From Ricinus communis (taxonomy: Eukaryota > Streptophyta > Magnoliopsida > Malpighiales > Euphorbiaceae): DNA of 64,000 nucleotides. How positions within the stretch are numbered: position 1 is the first letter of the stretch; every line of letters starts with the position of its first letter. Shown here one piece after another: positions 1-11,701 of this stretch. The stretch spans positions 19,281,001 through 19,345,000 of the forward strand of contig NC_063263.1 of the NCBI RefSeq assembly GCF_019578655.1, written 5' to 3'. The position numbers were made by a program, and so were the translations under genes. Under the pieces are notes generated by a model. That model did no database searches. It worked only from the letters and a program-made list of their open reading frames with translations, and was not told where the DNA came from.

Positions 1-220
1 GAGAGTGAGTCAAAATCAAATAATCTAAGGACTATTACAACCTTCACATGATATATTAATTATTCAGAACAATATACCAATTTCTGAATATAATTGCAAT
101 CATAATATATAATCATACACCATAATAATAAAATGATAAAAGAAGAGAGTGTAAATAAATAAAGATATTTTTACTTTCACGGGACGTGTGGCTAAGTAGA
201 ACCCTAACCCCAAATTCTAA

Positions 221-450
221 CAGCCATTTTGGCTCTCTTAATTCAAATAAAACTGGCACCCCGAGAGCAATGCTCGACCAGGGACCTTACCTCCAGTCTG
301 GTCACTTAAGTATCCAAATAAGAAATCTAGTAGCCATTCGGCTCTCTTAATCCAATAAGACTGGCGCCCCGAGAGCAATGCTCGACCAGGGACCTTACCT
401 CCGACAATTTACACAAATCAGCCCAGAGAGCCATGCTCGACCAGGGCAAA
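221..450. repeat. Imperfect direct repeats inside the left LTR
   Basis: A core reading GAGAGCAATGCTCGACCAGG occurs at 263 and 371 (108 bases apart), and a third, slightly altered copy lies at 426. The first two copies share longer flanks, including AGCCATT..GGCTCTCTTAAT before the core and GACCTTACCTCC after it. Each core holds a small inverted repeat, GAGCA-A-TGCTC in the first two. Confidence 0.7.
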
Positions 451-1678
451 CCCATAAATATCTTATTACATGTCCATGATCATTAATGCGCGACGGTCGA
501 TGTAACCATCGCATGTTCTACAAGCCACATTTCTCAAATCGCAATCACCACATTTAATAAATATTATTATCTAAAGAAGTCATTCAACTATATCAAAATA
601 ACGATCAACAATTTTAAAGTAAGACATCATGCAACTCATGTGGAAAACTGATAATATTTGATATTATTATAACATTACTAATAATAATATTTATATTACC
701 TTCAATAATCTAGTGAAATTATTTATGTTGCGATACTAATAACCATATTATGCATAAACTTTCAAAATAACATATTAAATTCGGACTTAGCAATAGTGCA
801 ACGATTAAGTGACTTTAACTCACGATTTGATCGTTCCACGATCGCTCCTACGCCTCGGGTGGAGTGGCGTGGAAGCGAAATTATCTAATAACAAAAGACA
901 TACAATTAATATACATTCGAAAATTTTTCCTAAACTTAGACCCTAAGGTCGACTGCTAGAATTAAATTGGACTCGAGGATTACTGAAAATTTGAACCTCC
1001 CTAAATTACGGATATTTACCCCCCGTAAAAGCGGGTCCGGGACTGCCAAAAACATATCGGACATGCTGGAATTTAATAACAGGAGCCAGGCCACAAGAAT
1101 CGCATTAATATTTTCCCGACTCCAAAACACCACAATCCAAACAATTTAATTTGATTTATTTTTAAACTACCCAACACAAGCAATTAATAGCCACAATAAC
1201 TTTCTAATATTAAAACAAAATTTTTAGAGTCTAAAATAAAATTATACCGAGTTAAAAATTAAAATATTTCGCATACGTCCGAAAACACCGGGGTCCTAAG
1301 TACAGAGTTTTGGTAGGAAAGTGGCGGAAGGCGGATCGGGGCCGGAAAGTCGCTACTCGCGACACTTCCAAGGCTGCCGGCAAGGATTTTTCTGACGGAG
1401 GAGGGTTGCTTTCGGGGTTTTTGGGGATGGGGAGTCCGATTCCGGCGTCGGTTTGCGGAAGAATGGCCAGGGAGGCCGAATCGACGATGGCAGACCTTCT
1501 CGTCCTTCGTCGCTGTCGCGCGGAAAGGAAGGAGGAGGGAAGCAGCTGCTGAGCGGCGGGGTGGGCGGCACGTGGCGGTCTGGGGAGAAGGCAATCGGCG
1601 TAGGGGAGTGAAGGGAAGGAAGGGAGGAAGGAAAAGGAGGAGGGGAGGGAAGGAAAGAAAAAAGGGAAGAAAAATCCC

Positions 1679-1730
1679 TTATTATTATTATTATTATTAT
1701 TATTTTAAAATATATATATATATATATATA
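1679..1730. repeat. ATT and AT microsatellites
   Basis: A run of ATT units is followed by about eleven TA units, close to the outer edge of the left LTR. Confidence 0.85.
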
Positions 1731-1767
1731 GAGTTATTATTATTACAACTAAGGGTGTTACAGTATC

Positions 1768-2320
1768 AAAGTATAATAATTCACATATAAGATAATATAC
1801 TATTATTTCAAGTCTAAGGATTACGTCTTACATGATTGTCACAAGAGTATTGTCCACAGATACTTGGGGTGAATTTCATATGGACTACTCAGTAGGATTG
1901 TGTTCAATGAACTTGTTCTTGTAACAAGCACCCATATGCTTATCTCAGAATCCTTATTCCTCAACCTTATAAGACATATTACTTACTTCATAAGTAAGTG
2001 ATAACACATTATGGTAGTATTAAACACTTGATCAATATCCAACCATCAATATCTAATTTTTGATTAAATATCAACTATGAACAAAATTTAAGAGCTTATG
2101 TAATGAAAACCTCAACATTATAAACTCGTATTATAATTCCTATTACATTTGTGTTTACATTCCATGGTGTTCATCTCTAAAGGTCTGGATAATTCCTTAA
2201 TAATACCCGACTCGTACCATTAGAGTCGAACAATGCCTTTAATATAATTGTATTGTATTAATTGTGATGTATAAATTTACATAGATCATCTAAAAATTCT
2301 TTGTCTTTAGGACATACTCT
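1768..2320. other. Intergenic stretch, nothing recognised
   Basis: AT-rich sequence between the LTR edge and the transposase remnant. There is no open frame of note and no repeat structure that I can support. Confidence 0.5.
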
Positions 2321-2329
2321 AACAGTTAT

Positions 2330-3180
2330 CATTTGAATATTCCATAAACAAAGTAAACATATCTCCCTGCATTCTAATAAAATTATGGGCCACACAATAA
2401 GCAAGAGCGATATATTTTTGATGCTTGAATTTATATGAAGGCATGTCTCTAAGAATAGGAAATCGTGCTTTCAACACTCTGAAACATCATTCATTTATAT
2501 TTCTTAATGAAAAATACTTACAGTTAAATAATTCTTCAGGACCTTGTGAATGTCGCTCATCTCTATAGTCAGGCAAATGATAACGTTCTCCGCGATATGG
2601 TGAAAAAAATCCAGACATGTTAACTAAATAATATTTACCTCGTCATGGCATTGGAAATTTATTTTTTAGCTGAGTAATAATTTCTAAGAGAAGTCTCACA
2701 TCATTTGTAGTCCTTTCCATCTAGTCATAACAAAAGTAAATCGCATGTCAAATGAACAAGCACACATAATATTTTCAATTGGTTAAATTTTTTTCCACGA
2801 TATGGAATTTGTTGATGCATTGGAACACGTATAGAAATATGGGTACCAACAATAGCTCCTACATAGCCCTAATATTCACAACATAAATTAGAAATTTATT
2901 ATATAAAACTAATACTAGCAATTAATGAAAGAATAGTTAAAAGATTTTACCTTAAAAAATGAATAATATCTTCGATTATAGTTTATTTCTGAAGGTGTAT
3001 CATCAAATGAGGGATGAACAATTATGTACTTTGCAAGTGAACAAATAGCATATAATACTTTCTTGAAATGCTTAGAAGTCATTTATATTGAGTGTTGAAA
3101 ATTGTCTCTAACAAATCGATATGTTCATTTTGACCTATTATTTCGAGAAAGATAGCCACTTACTCTTGATCTGAGATAAA
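2330..3180 (-). pseudogene. PIF/Harbinger-type transposase remnant
   Basis: Minus-strand translation in pieces gives typical blocks of the PIF/Harbinger (DDE_Tnp_4) nuclease. Near 3080-2960 there is a helical block containing VLYAICSLAKYI and INYNRRYYSFFK. Near 2870-2780 lies GAIVGTHI followed by MHQQIPYRGKK. Near 2640-2340 lie a GFFSPYRGERYHLPDY-like block, RNINE followed by a stop, then VLKARFPILRD and CVAHNFIRM. In active members the second block reads GAxDGTH, and that Asp is the first catalytic residue; here the codon is GTT, Val. Stops (for example TGA after RNINE) and frame changes break the reading. It is a dead copy. The Myb/SANT-type partner lies just upstream in the same orientation, the usual two-gene arrangement of these elements. 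Confidence 0.75.
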
Positions 3181-3479
3181 CTTTAAATCATTTAAGTCTG
3201 TTCTTTTTTTTTTTCTTTAACTCTCCGCATAGATTAATAAATATATATTTGTTCATTCGAAACAATTCATAACATGTTTTTAGATGAACATTTAATACTT
3301 TTAACAACCCATTCATGACCGGTCAATTTTGATATCCTTTAGGGTTGAGAATTTTTCTTGGCACATTGAATTACATTCTGCATTTAAGTAAATAGTTACC
3401 ACTTGCTCAACCTTCTCGGTTGAATATGAAAGAAATTCTTCTAAATCCAAGCAATACCTAACATCATGAAAAATATAGT

Positions 3480-3480
<1 letters not shown>

Positions 3481-3523
<43 letters not shown>
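3481..3523. repeat. (AT)n microsatellite
   Basis: About 21 uninterrupted TA units inside the Harbinger remnant. It produces a spurious Tyr-Ile repeat in a minus-strand open frame, which is not a gene. Confidence 0.95.
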
Positions 3524-3526
<3 letters not shown>

Positions 3527-3689
3527 GTAATTCTATAAAATAAAATAATAATTATCAACTAAGAAAATAAAGGGTTCACGATTCTATTATAATTTTATAG
3601 GTTATCAAATATTAAAATAACATTCATAAATAAATAATAATTAAAATAAATAAAGTAAAAATAAAAACAATTGGAAATTCTAACATTAG

Positions 3690-4262
3690 CATAAATTGGC
3701 TCAAATATTAAGCACCCAAATTTTTTCTTTTTTGGTCTGGCATAGCTAAAAACATATCTCTCCACATTGAATCATCATGTAATAATTTAGCTGCCTTTAC
3801 ATAAGAATTGCCATCAATTCCTTCAAGTTCATTGAGTACATTTAAGCAACTTATAATAGATTCCTCAACTTGACTTGAATGAGATCCACTTCTCTCTCAG
3901 CTATCCCTATTTGAGGATATTTCTTAGTTCATTTTTATTTCAATTAATTCTAATTTTTTCTTAGAATTTTCTCTCACTTTAGTGAGAGCTTGAGCCATTG
4001 CATTTTGAAATTGCTCTCTTGATTTGCGATTATTATTTCCTGAGCTGCTCAAGTTTTTAGCTTTCTTGCTTCTAAAATTCCCATCACCTTCTTCATTCGA
4101 ATCATCATAAGGTTTACCGTTGCTTCCTTTATCGTCACTAACAGAGGGACTCCTTGTTGAAGCATGAGCATGAGCATGAGCTCTAGTAGCAGTTGTATCA
4201 CCATAACTTGTTATGTTCTTTACATAACTTTTCACATCTTTTTTTCTTAAACCTCCTAGCAT
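3690..4262 (-). pseudogene. Harbinger second protein (Myb/SANT-like), partial
   Basis: The minus strand has an open frame at 4262-3924 that is rich in Ser, Asn and Lys, with a basic patch RSKKAKN and a charged helix (REQFQNAMAQALTKVRENSKKKLE). Beyond a stop, at about 3780-3740, it continues as DDSMWRDMFLAMP. This low-complexity linker plus a terminal helix ending in a W-x-x-MF-type motif is what I know from the C-terminal part of the Myb/SANT-like DNA-binding proteins encoded next to PIF/Harbinger transposases, which help the transposase reach the nucleus and the DNA ends. The N-terminal trihelix would lie at about 4600-4270, but I cannot read it in one frame. It is broken by stops and is judged a pseudogene. 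His-Ala repeats in the open frame come from a short GCATGA-type DNA repeat at about 4163-4185. Confidence 0.55.
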
Positions 4263-4599
4263 GCTTGTTCACCTCATTTAATTATAAAATAAAGTTAATA
4301 TGTAGCCATTTTGTAACTTATTTATATGAAATTAATAATGAAGATTTAATATATACCTCAAATTGTTGTTGCCAAATATCATCACTTGCAGTAATTTGTC
4401 ATGTTATGGAGTTGTATCTAATTCACGTCTCTTTAATAAGTTTATTGAAATTCTTCCATTTTCAATTGCACGTAGTAGTTTTTCTATTTTCCTTCTTCAC
4501 TTGTTCTTCCATTAATACTCTTCACTTAAGCTTGTCATCAAGAAAAATCAAGTTAACTCTAACATGTAAAATATAGAATGCAAGAGCCAAATATATCTC

Positions 4600-6480
4600 C
4601 AATATTAAGGGTTATACAAATTTATTCAATGTACGCAAATAAATAAGATAAACCATATTTACACGGTAATAAATGTAATACCTGAAAATAAGATACAAAC
4701 ACACACAGGTGGAAAATAAAACCTGTATTATTTCATTCTTCTCAAGAAAGTTCAGATCCAAAAAAAGAAAAAATTTAAAAAAGAAGAAAAATGGTCAAGC
4801 ATATACATAATCATACTAATTACCACTAGATAACAAAGAAAGAAAGAAGACAAAAAAAAAGAAAAAAGAAAAGAAAGGACAAAGAAAATCAAAGTAAAGA
4901 AAAAGCTGTACGAGGAGGGAATTATTTCTTTTCAACACAACTTCTCCCTCTGTACACTCTATTTGTCTTTACTCATTTCTCCTTCACATAACACAAAAGC
5001 TTTTGGCTTTCTTTCCTCACATTGTTTATTATGCTTTATTTTTAATTGAATATAAAATAAGACTTATTAACGGAATAAAAAAAAAAGAAAACAACAGAGC
5101 ATATCAAGAAGTTAAAAATCAAGAGTGTTAATAAAAATAAAAAAATAGAATATAATTTAGATAAATTATCTTAACTGTGTGGCTTACAAAGATTCTTGCT
5201 TTAAATTCTTTTATTATAAGATTTTGAATTGCAATATTAATACCATAAATAAGAACTTGATAATACGATTTTTCTTTTAAGATGATATAAATAATTATTT
5301 TTATGCTGAATGAGAATGAAAAGATTTATAATATTAAATTTTTAAAAAGTCAAATGAAATCCATAGATTAAAAGTTGTAGTTGATATAGAATTGAAAAAG
5401 TGATAAAAAATAAAATTATTAGTATTATCTAAAACATCATAAACTAATATTTTTTATTTTTTTTATTTTGTTTTAGAAAAAAGTTTTAGAAAAATTTAAA
5501 GATAAAAGTTTTATTATATTATCTTTGAATGTGATTTTCCAATTTTTTTTATAAAATTTAATATTTCTAATATTTATTCAGAGAAAGAAAATAATAATTA
5601 GAGAGTGCTCCTTAATTAACCTCATAAAACCTTGCTAAAATATTACTTTATTCTATTTCATTTTTTTTTAATCAAATAGAGATGCAAACATTTATATTAG
5701 CATATATAATTGAAATAGAAAATATAAAGAAATAATAATTATTTTTATGCTGTTTTTTTTTTGTTTTAGAAAAATAAATAAAAATAAAAAATAAATTCTT
5801 CAATTTATTTCTCACCCATCCAAATAAAAGAAAAAATAAAAATTAATTTTCTCTTTTCATTTGACTCCTTTCTAAAACAAGGATACTAGAGAAAAAGAAA
5901 AAAAATGAAAATTCAAAACATATGCTGTACCGCTTTTTGAAGAAGCTTCTCGTTTCCTTCAAAATCCAAGACTCACGGAACAGCTTCTTTTGTACTATTA
6001 AGTATTATCTCAAGATAGATTACAATCATGTGCTCTCGTTACCACACAGACTCTTTCATCTCTCAACTCATCACATTTAATCATTACTCATTGAACGACT
6101 CTTATCTTCCATAAGCAAACTTTACTCTTCTTACTATACACCTATGTCCACTCAAACATTTCCCCAACCCAGTGAATTTACAAAATCATTCACTGCCTTT
6201 CTCCGTTATTAGCATTAATGCCATTTCTGTCTAGATTTTGAAACCCACACAGTAGCCGACTCTTGCCCGAGTAAACAAGCAACAATTTTCTCGCAGTTTC
6301 CTTCACTTTCCTGGAAAATTTCTAATCTGGTAAACAACTGCCACGTGTATCTAGGTTAAATCATTTTGTTATGCAGGGAGTATTTAGTGCTGTAGTTGTT
6401 TAAATAATACATATATATTGCATCTTTTTTATGAGTATATAGTAAAGAGTTTTAGAGCACATTTGTTCTTATAAGTCTTT
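4600..6480. other. Intergenic, AT-rich; promoter side of the next gene
   Basis: Low-complexity A- and T-rich sequence with poly-A and poly-T runs and no coding frame I can support. The last 400 bases (about 6080-6480) are less AT-rich, contain pyrimidine-rich stretches and very likely include the promoter and 5' untranslated leader of the gene starting at 6508. A GTAAAC after position 6330 could be the donor of a leader intron, but I cannot confirm it. Confidence 0.4.
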
Positions 6481-6507
6481 TTTTGCTGTTTGAATTTTGA
6501 AAGATTA

Positions 6508-9500
6508 ATGTCAAATTATAATAATAAGCAAGGCGAAGAATTTTATCGAAGTCTTTCGAGGAAAGAGCTTCAGAGTTTGTGCAAGAAATATGGATTGCCT
6601 GCTAGAAAGTCAAGTTCTGAAATGGCTACATCCTTGTGTTCTTACTTTCAGGTAAAATTTCAATTCGACTGAAGCTTTATTCTCTTATTGAGTCTTCTTT
6701 TTTTCACTGTTATCAGCTACTTATGCTACTTGCTAGAATTGATGTTAATTGAACTTATTATGCTCGTTAGGTTTTTGAATTAAGGCATCTTATTGAAGTA
6801 GTGAACTCTGTAACAGCGACTGTGTTATGGTTTTATGGTAGCTTAGATTGAGTTGGAGTTTCAAATCTTGATGAAAACAAGTTTATATGGAGCTCAATGC
6901 ATTTGTCTACCATGTGTTTGTATTTTTTAGTTACTTGTTTACCTTTACGTTTTGGAGTTAATTTTTCTTCTTGAGATGCACTGTGGTTTTGCTGTTTCTT
7001 TTTTTTGCCTAAATATGTAAGGCAAGCACCTAAAGTTGATATTTTTACATTGCAGAAGAAGGATTTAAGTTTGATATCCTCATGCAAGAGCGTAAATGCA
7101 GTGCAAGAGGTTTTACTTTCTCCATCTTCATTATTGCAGGTTCAAGCACCAGTAAATTTGATAGGGCATGTTATAAAAGGTTTGTGAAAAAATTTTGTGC
7201 TCCAAAGTCTGTAAGTCTGAGTGGTGACATATTTCTGGGATCTCTCTACTTACCAAATTGATTTTAGATTTTTATGAAAGTTGACTGAGTGCTTTGGTAA
7301 CAGATAACTTTCGACTAAGATCTTGTCCTAGAGAGGAAGGTAGCAAAGGAAACAGAAACATCACAGGCAATGAATTGGAAAGTTGCTTGGAACATAGAGC
7401 TTATAATAAGGTTTGGTTTATGTTATTTATATATTTGTTTTCTGAATCAAATGTTGTTTGAAAAGAGTTCATTGGCTGAAATATGCATAGGCCTGACACA
7501 ATGTATCTTCCTCCCTTTTGATTTATTTGAGATAGGTTTTAAAAGCTTCACAAGTTATCAAAATGTATCCTGTTACAGGTTCTAGGAATGCAACTTGAAA
7601 CAAGAATATTCACTTTAGAAAACAGATAATACCCAGTGAAACTTGATTGTACTGCAACTTTAATAATAAATGACAATGGAAAAATGCTTTACTCAATTGT
7701 GAGTTTATAATATGTATAAGGAAGGGGAAGAAATGGTGGAAAGTTTATGCCTGGATACTCACCTATTTGTCAACCAAGTCTGTTATCTTTTAGGCTCCTT
7801 TTTGCCTGCATCATAACTACTGCTAATTCCTTAAGCCATGTTTGAGATTATGGTGGGCAAAAGTGCTTATAAAAAATGTAATAAAGTTAAAAAACTGCTT
7901 TTGGTGAGAACCAAGTAAATTGATGCTTTTTCCAAAAAAAAGTTTAGCAAAAGCAGTTTATAAAAAATAAAAAATAATCAATTAAAGCAAAAATATTCTA
8001 AACCTGCTTTTGTTACCCAACAGCAGTTCTACAGTCTCTTAGAAAATTTCTTCTTGTGTTTATACAGGAAGCTTGTGGGCATTCAATTGATTACTTTCAA
8101 GGGGCATCACAGTCTTTGTTCATTTCTCGATGTGCTGGGAATGATGTCATCTATAAGGAGCCCTTGTCAATCCTTAATGGCAGGGTGGAAGATACACCTC
8201 AATGTTGCTGCAGAAACATAAATATAGGTGTCTGTCCTAAAGAGAATATCTCTTCTGCAATAAGAACTTATACTAAAGTTCCTGCCTCTTTTGAGTTCTA
8301 CGTCAATTCAGAGGAAGGAATCAAACTGTGTGTTGATTTAAATTCAAGTCCTTCAGACTGGATTAAGAAATACAACAACCAGATTTCTTTATGTAATAAT
8401 GTGGGAAATGCCAAGTCCCAAAGTCTTCATCAAGAGCTTGGGCGCATTGAAGAAAGTAATAAACAAATGAGAAGTTCCATTACTGCAAGTGTGGATCCTG
8501 GTCAAATCAATGATGACCATATACAAGCAGAACTTTCGCCAAGTTTTAATTTAGAAAAGAACAATATAGGCATTGATCTTCCAAATGGTGGAAATAAGTC
8601 ATCAGTGCCGTCACCAGCAAGACTATGCAGTGTAGTTCATGCAGAGGGATCAGGCTGCATAGAGGAAGACGAGGGACTTATCGCACCTAAACCTAGTTCT
8701 GGTATGCAGAAGCAAATAATTTCTAATACAGAATCCTGCAGTAAAATTGGCTCTACTGCTAGTTCTGATTTGCAGAAGCAAATACATTTTAATACAGACT
8801 CCTGTACTAAAAATGGGTCTAGTGCTACTATTGATTCAGATGTTATGGATACTCCAACAGAAAAGACAGCTTGCAATTTTGTTGTTAGTTCCATATCTGA
8901 TGGCTCGGTTAATCTAAATGCAATTGAGCGTCAAAATTCAAAGCATGATGATGAAGTTTGCAAAAATTCGAAGCGGCAGAACTGTAGTAATCTTGAGAAT
9001 AACTGTGTTATGCTTCCTGGATGCATCGCCAGTTGTTCTGCAGAAATGCAATTGTCTGAAGCTGGGAATTACTGCAAAGACACTTCATGTTCACCTAATA
9101 AAAATGGTGAATTCTTGGATCTCGATGATTCAAAGAACAATATAGGAACTGAGCAAGCTGCATTAGCCACCTCAAGTGAGAATAACCATTGTGGGAGCCA
9201 TTTGCCTTCATGCTCTGAAGAGCGGGTACAGCCTTTTCTAATATTTTCACATGAAAATGCTATCCTAGAAAATAGAAGTTAATATCAATTTTGTTGAGTT
9301 CTTCTATTTTGGGAATCTGACTTGATTATTATATTGTCGAGTTCTTTTCTAATGCATTGTTAGGTACATTGGTTAAGAATTGACACATCAACTGTATGAT
9401 TCTAGTTATTTTCTTACATATTAGTGTTTTCACAGTTTTCTTGCTTTATGTTTTTTCTTCTTTTGTTATATCTGTCACTGAGAAAAATAAACCAAAGGTA

Positions 9501-11701
9501 GTTCTCTCTATCTGGTTTTACAGTTTTCTTCTCTCTTCGGTTGACAAGAAAACTTGCTTAAAATATGTGTGTGAAGTAGCATATTTCTATGTATTATGCA
9601 CTTGAGATAAGTTATTTTGGCAAAAAGTTGCTCCTTTGTCTTATTGTGGTTGGGGTAGTCAACTTACTGGATTGATTCCAAATTAGTTGGGCGTCTTTGT
9701 ATGATCTGTTTCCTCGATTTTACCTGATTTGGCGATACCGATTTAGTAATATGTGCAATGGTTGGACTGGCTTTTGTTCTACTCATTATGAAGCCCTTAG
9801 ACTCTAGTGCATCTTCCCGAATCTAACTTTCTGTTAAGTCCAACTTAGTTCAACCTGCAGGTAGTAGTTAGCTCATCTCATATGGGGATATTCATTCCCT
9901 GTTTACTAAGTTCTAAGTTTTTTTTTTTTTTTTTCCTTATAATAAAACACAAAATAGAAGAAAAAACAACAATAGTTTTCTCTATTAGAATTATGATGGC
10001 TGCAGGCATCATATAGTAATCCTTTTCGACGTGTTTTCAGAACTCATTCATGAGCAAAAAATTAACATGCTAACTATATTTATATAATAATTTTTTTTGG
10101 TTTCCAGGTTAAAAAGGAAATTCTTTCTTCTTATCTGATCCTGAACTTTTTGTTGCTAACATGAATTTATGCATCTGAGTTGATGATATTTGACATTTTG
10201 CAGGATTCAAGCAACATTGCTAATGGGAGGGAGAGTTCAGTGTAATTTCTGTTCTTCATAGACGGTTTTTCTTTTCTTGTTTCTATTTGGGTCATGATCT
10301 GACATGTATAGATAGATATGTCCATTTCAGAGGCTCACAAGTTGACAACTCAGATGAGAAGACTTGTTTAAAGTATGAAAATCAGGAGTCAAATGAAGAG
10401 TTTTCCAGAAAGAGGCCATTTGTAGACAGTGAAAGTCAAAACAGCTACAGTAAGCGTGATGCAAAAATTTTAAGAAGCATGAAGCATTCTATTATTGGAG
10501 AAGTTCTTCCCAGAAGGTCCTTGCGGCTTGTCTCTAAGGTTCCTTTTAAATACATCACTTTGGGCATACAAATAATTAGTGCACAATAGCACCTTAGTGT
10601 AACAACTCATATTGCTTTGCGTCTCAGTTTATGAGCTGTGCCTTACCACTCTTTCCCGAGTGTATTGGGAGTCAAACCATTCCACTTCCATATGGGGCTG
10701 AAACGATGGGTACTCATCCTTGTTGAGCTATTGACTCTGAGACCATGTATTTAAGAGTTAGGGAGCCCAAAACAGCTGGTAGGAATCGCACTCAATCTTT
10801 ATAAGAGATCCTTAGAAATTTGTTTGCTAATCAGTTTTAAGAGTCCTTCACATTCATTTGTTGTTCATTTTTAACCTTCATTTCTATTGTTAGTTATCCA
10901 ACAGTAAGCTGGATCTTAGAGTGTTTAGTCTCCTCTGACTAGTTCAGACTGACTATACATACAAACTTGATATTAGGCTGTCACTAGATAAGATCTACAC
11001 AGGCTAGTTAGCCATAAGGCTGCTGGAGATAGCACTTTTGTGATATTTTAATTAGAAGAGAACTATTTATCCGTTGGAATGCACACTTTTGCTACTATAG
11101 CAAAATACATAATGTTCAGTCTGATATGGTGGTATACTGCTTTGTGTTGGAATATTCTAATTTTGGTGCCATGTTTCTGTACAAGACATTTTTCTGTTGT
11201 TTAAGGTAAAAATGCCAAAAACTAAATGTCATATGGAGCTTGAAAATACTTGTTTGCGTTCTAAAATAATTTGGAGTCCTAACCTGTTGAGGAATCAATT
11301 CCTAAAATATTCTATGCTAGAGATAAAACATCTAAAGTAGCCGGATCCAAAGTTAGCCTCTTATCCAACACTTATTTAGAGTCAGAGGATAGAAATCAGT
11401 TTTGATTATCAAAATTCTTGAAATTGTCCATGAAAGTTGGAATGGATATAGGTGAAGTCAGCTCTATTTTGTTGCCGAGTTTGTATATATATATTTTGTT
11501 ACTCTCAAGTCATATGCAGAAGTTCGAAATTAGAAAACGTGAATTAGTCTTCACCACTTCTGGAGCATTTGCCTTGTGATTTTGTCTTTATGGAACATTT
11601 TGCATTGTCCTAACATCAGTTGCTAGTTCTCTTTTTTTTTCTTTTACTTATATCAATGTGGTTAAGTGGTTCATTCTTTGTTCAATTTTCCATTCCAGTG
11701 A
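6508..11701 (+). CDS. Unknown nuclear-type protein with SAP-like N-terminus, 7 exons, 593 aa
   Basis: Exons fitted by splice sites and reading phase: 6508-6651, 7056-7179, 7304-7410, 8068-9225, 10204-10241, 10331-10538 and a last exon from 11699 that supplies only the TGA stop. I start at the ATG at 6508; the open frame extends a little upstream only through a TTG. Residues 15-48 (SLSRKELQSLCKKYGLPARK and on) look like a SAP/LEM-type helix-loop-helix, a short module often used for nucleic-acid contact. Exon 4 (residues 126-511) is hydrophilic, Ser/Asn/Cys-rich and probably disordered, with a 22-residue tandem repeat at 335-378. The last 70 residues are basic (SRKRPF, KRDAKILR, PRRSLRLVSK) and suit nuclear import. 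I do not recognise the family and assign no function. The small exon 5 (38 bases) and the last exon are the least certain parts; both keep phase with their neighbours. Confidence 0.7.
8695..8826 (+). repeat. 66-bp tandem repeat inside exon 4 of the unknown gene
   Basis: Two adjacent 66-base units (8695-8760 and 8761-8826) encode SSGMQKQIISNTESCSKIGS.. and SSDLQKQIHFNTDSCTKNGS... They keep the frame and have diverged at several codons, so this is an older internal duplication. Confidence 0.9.

Larger units (their letters stand above)
1..1762 (-). mobile_element. LTR of a probable Ty3/gypsy retrotransposon, cut by the window edge
   Basis: Read on the minus strand, the segment begins at 1762 with TGTAACACCC, the usual start of many plant gypsy-type LTRs, and runs left out of the window. 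The other end is not visible. It holds a GC- and purine-rich stretch at about 1260-1670, unlike the AT-rich surroundings, and short imperfect direct repeats near the left edge. The small open frames at 936-1594 overlap each other on both strands and match nothing I recognise, so I do not call genes here. The bases just outside (1763-1767, GTATC) would be one copy of the target duplication; the partner lies off the window. That this is an LTR is inferred from its edge and composition; no pol sequence is visible. Confidence 0.5.

Noticed and set aside
1259..1594. Overlapping open frames on both strands (1259-1594 minus, 1310-1552 and 1572-1790 plus)
   Set aside because: They arise from the GC-rich, purine-biased part of an LTR where stops are rare; no family signature and mutual overlap.
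3313..3558. 81-codon minus-strand frame with a Tyr-Ile repeat
   Set aside because: Most of it is a TA microsatellite read in frame; the rest lies in the wrong frame for the transposase remnant.
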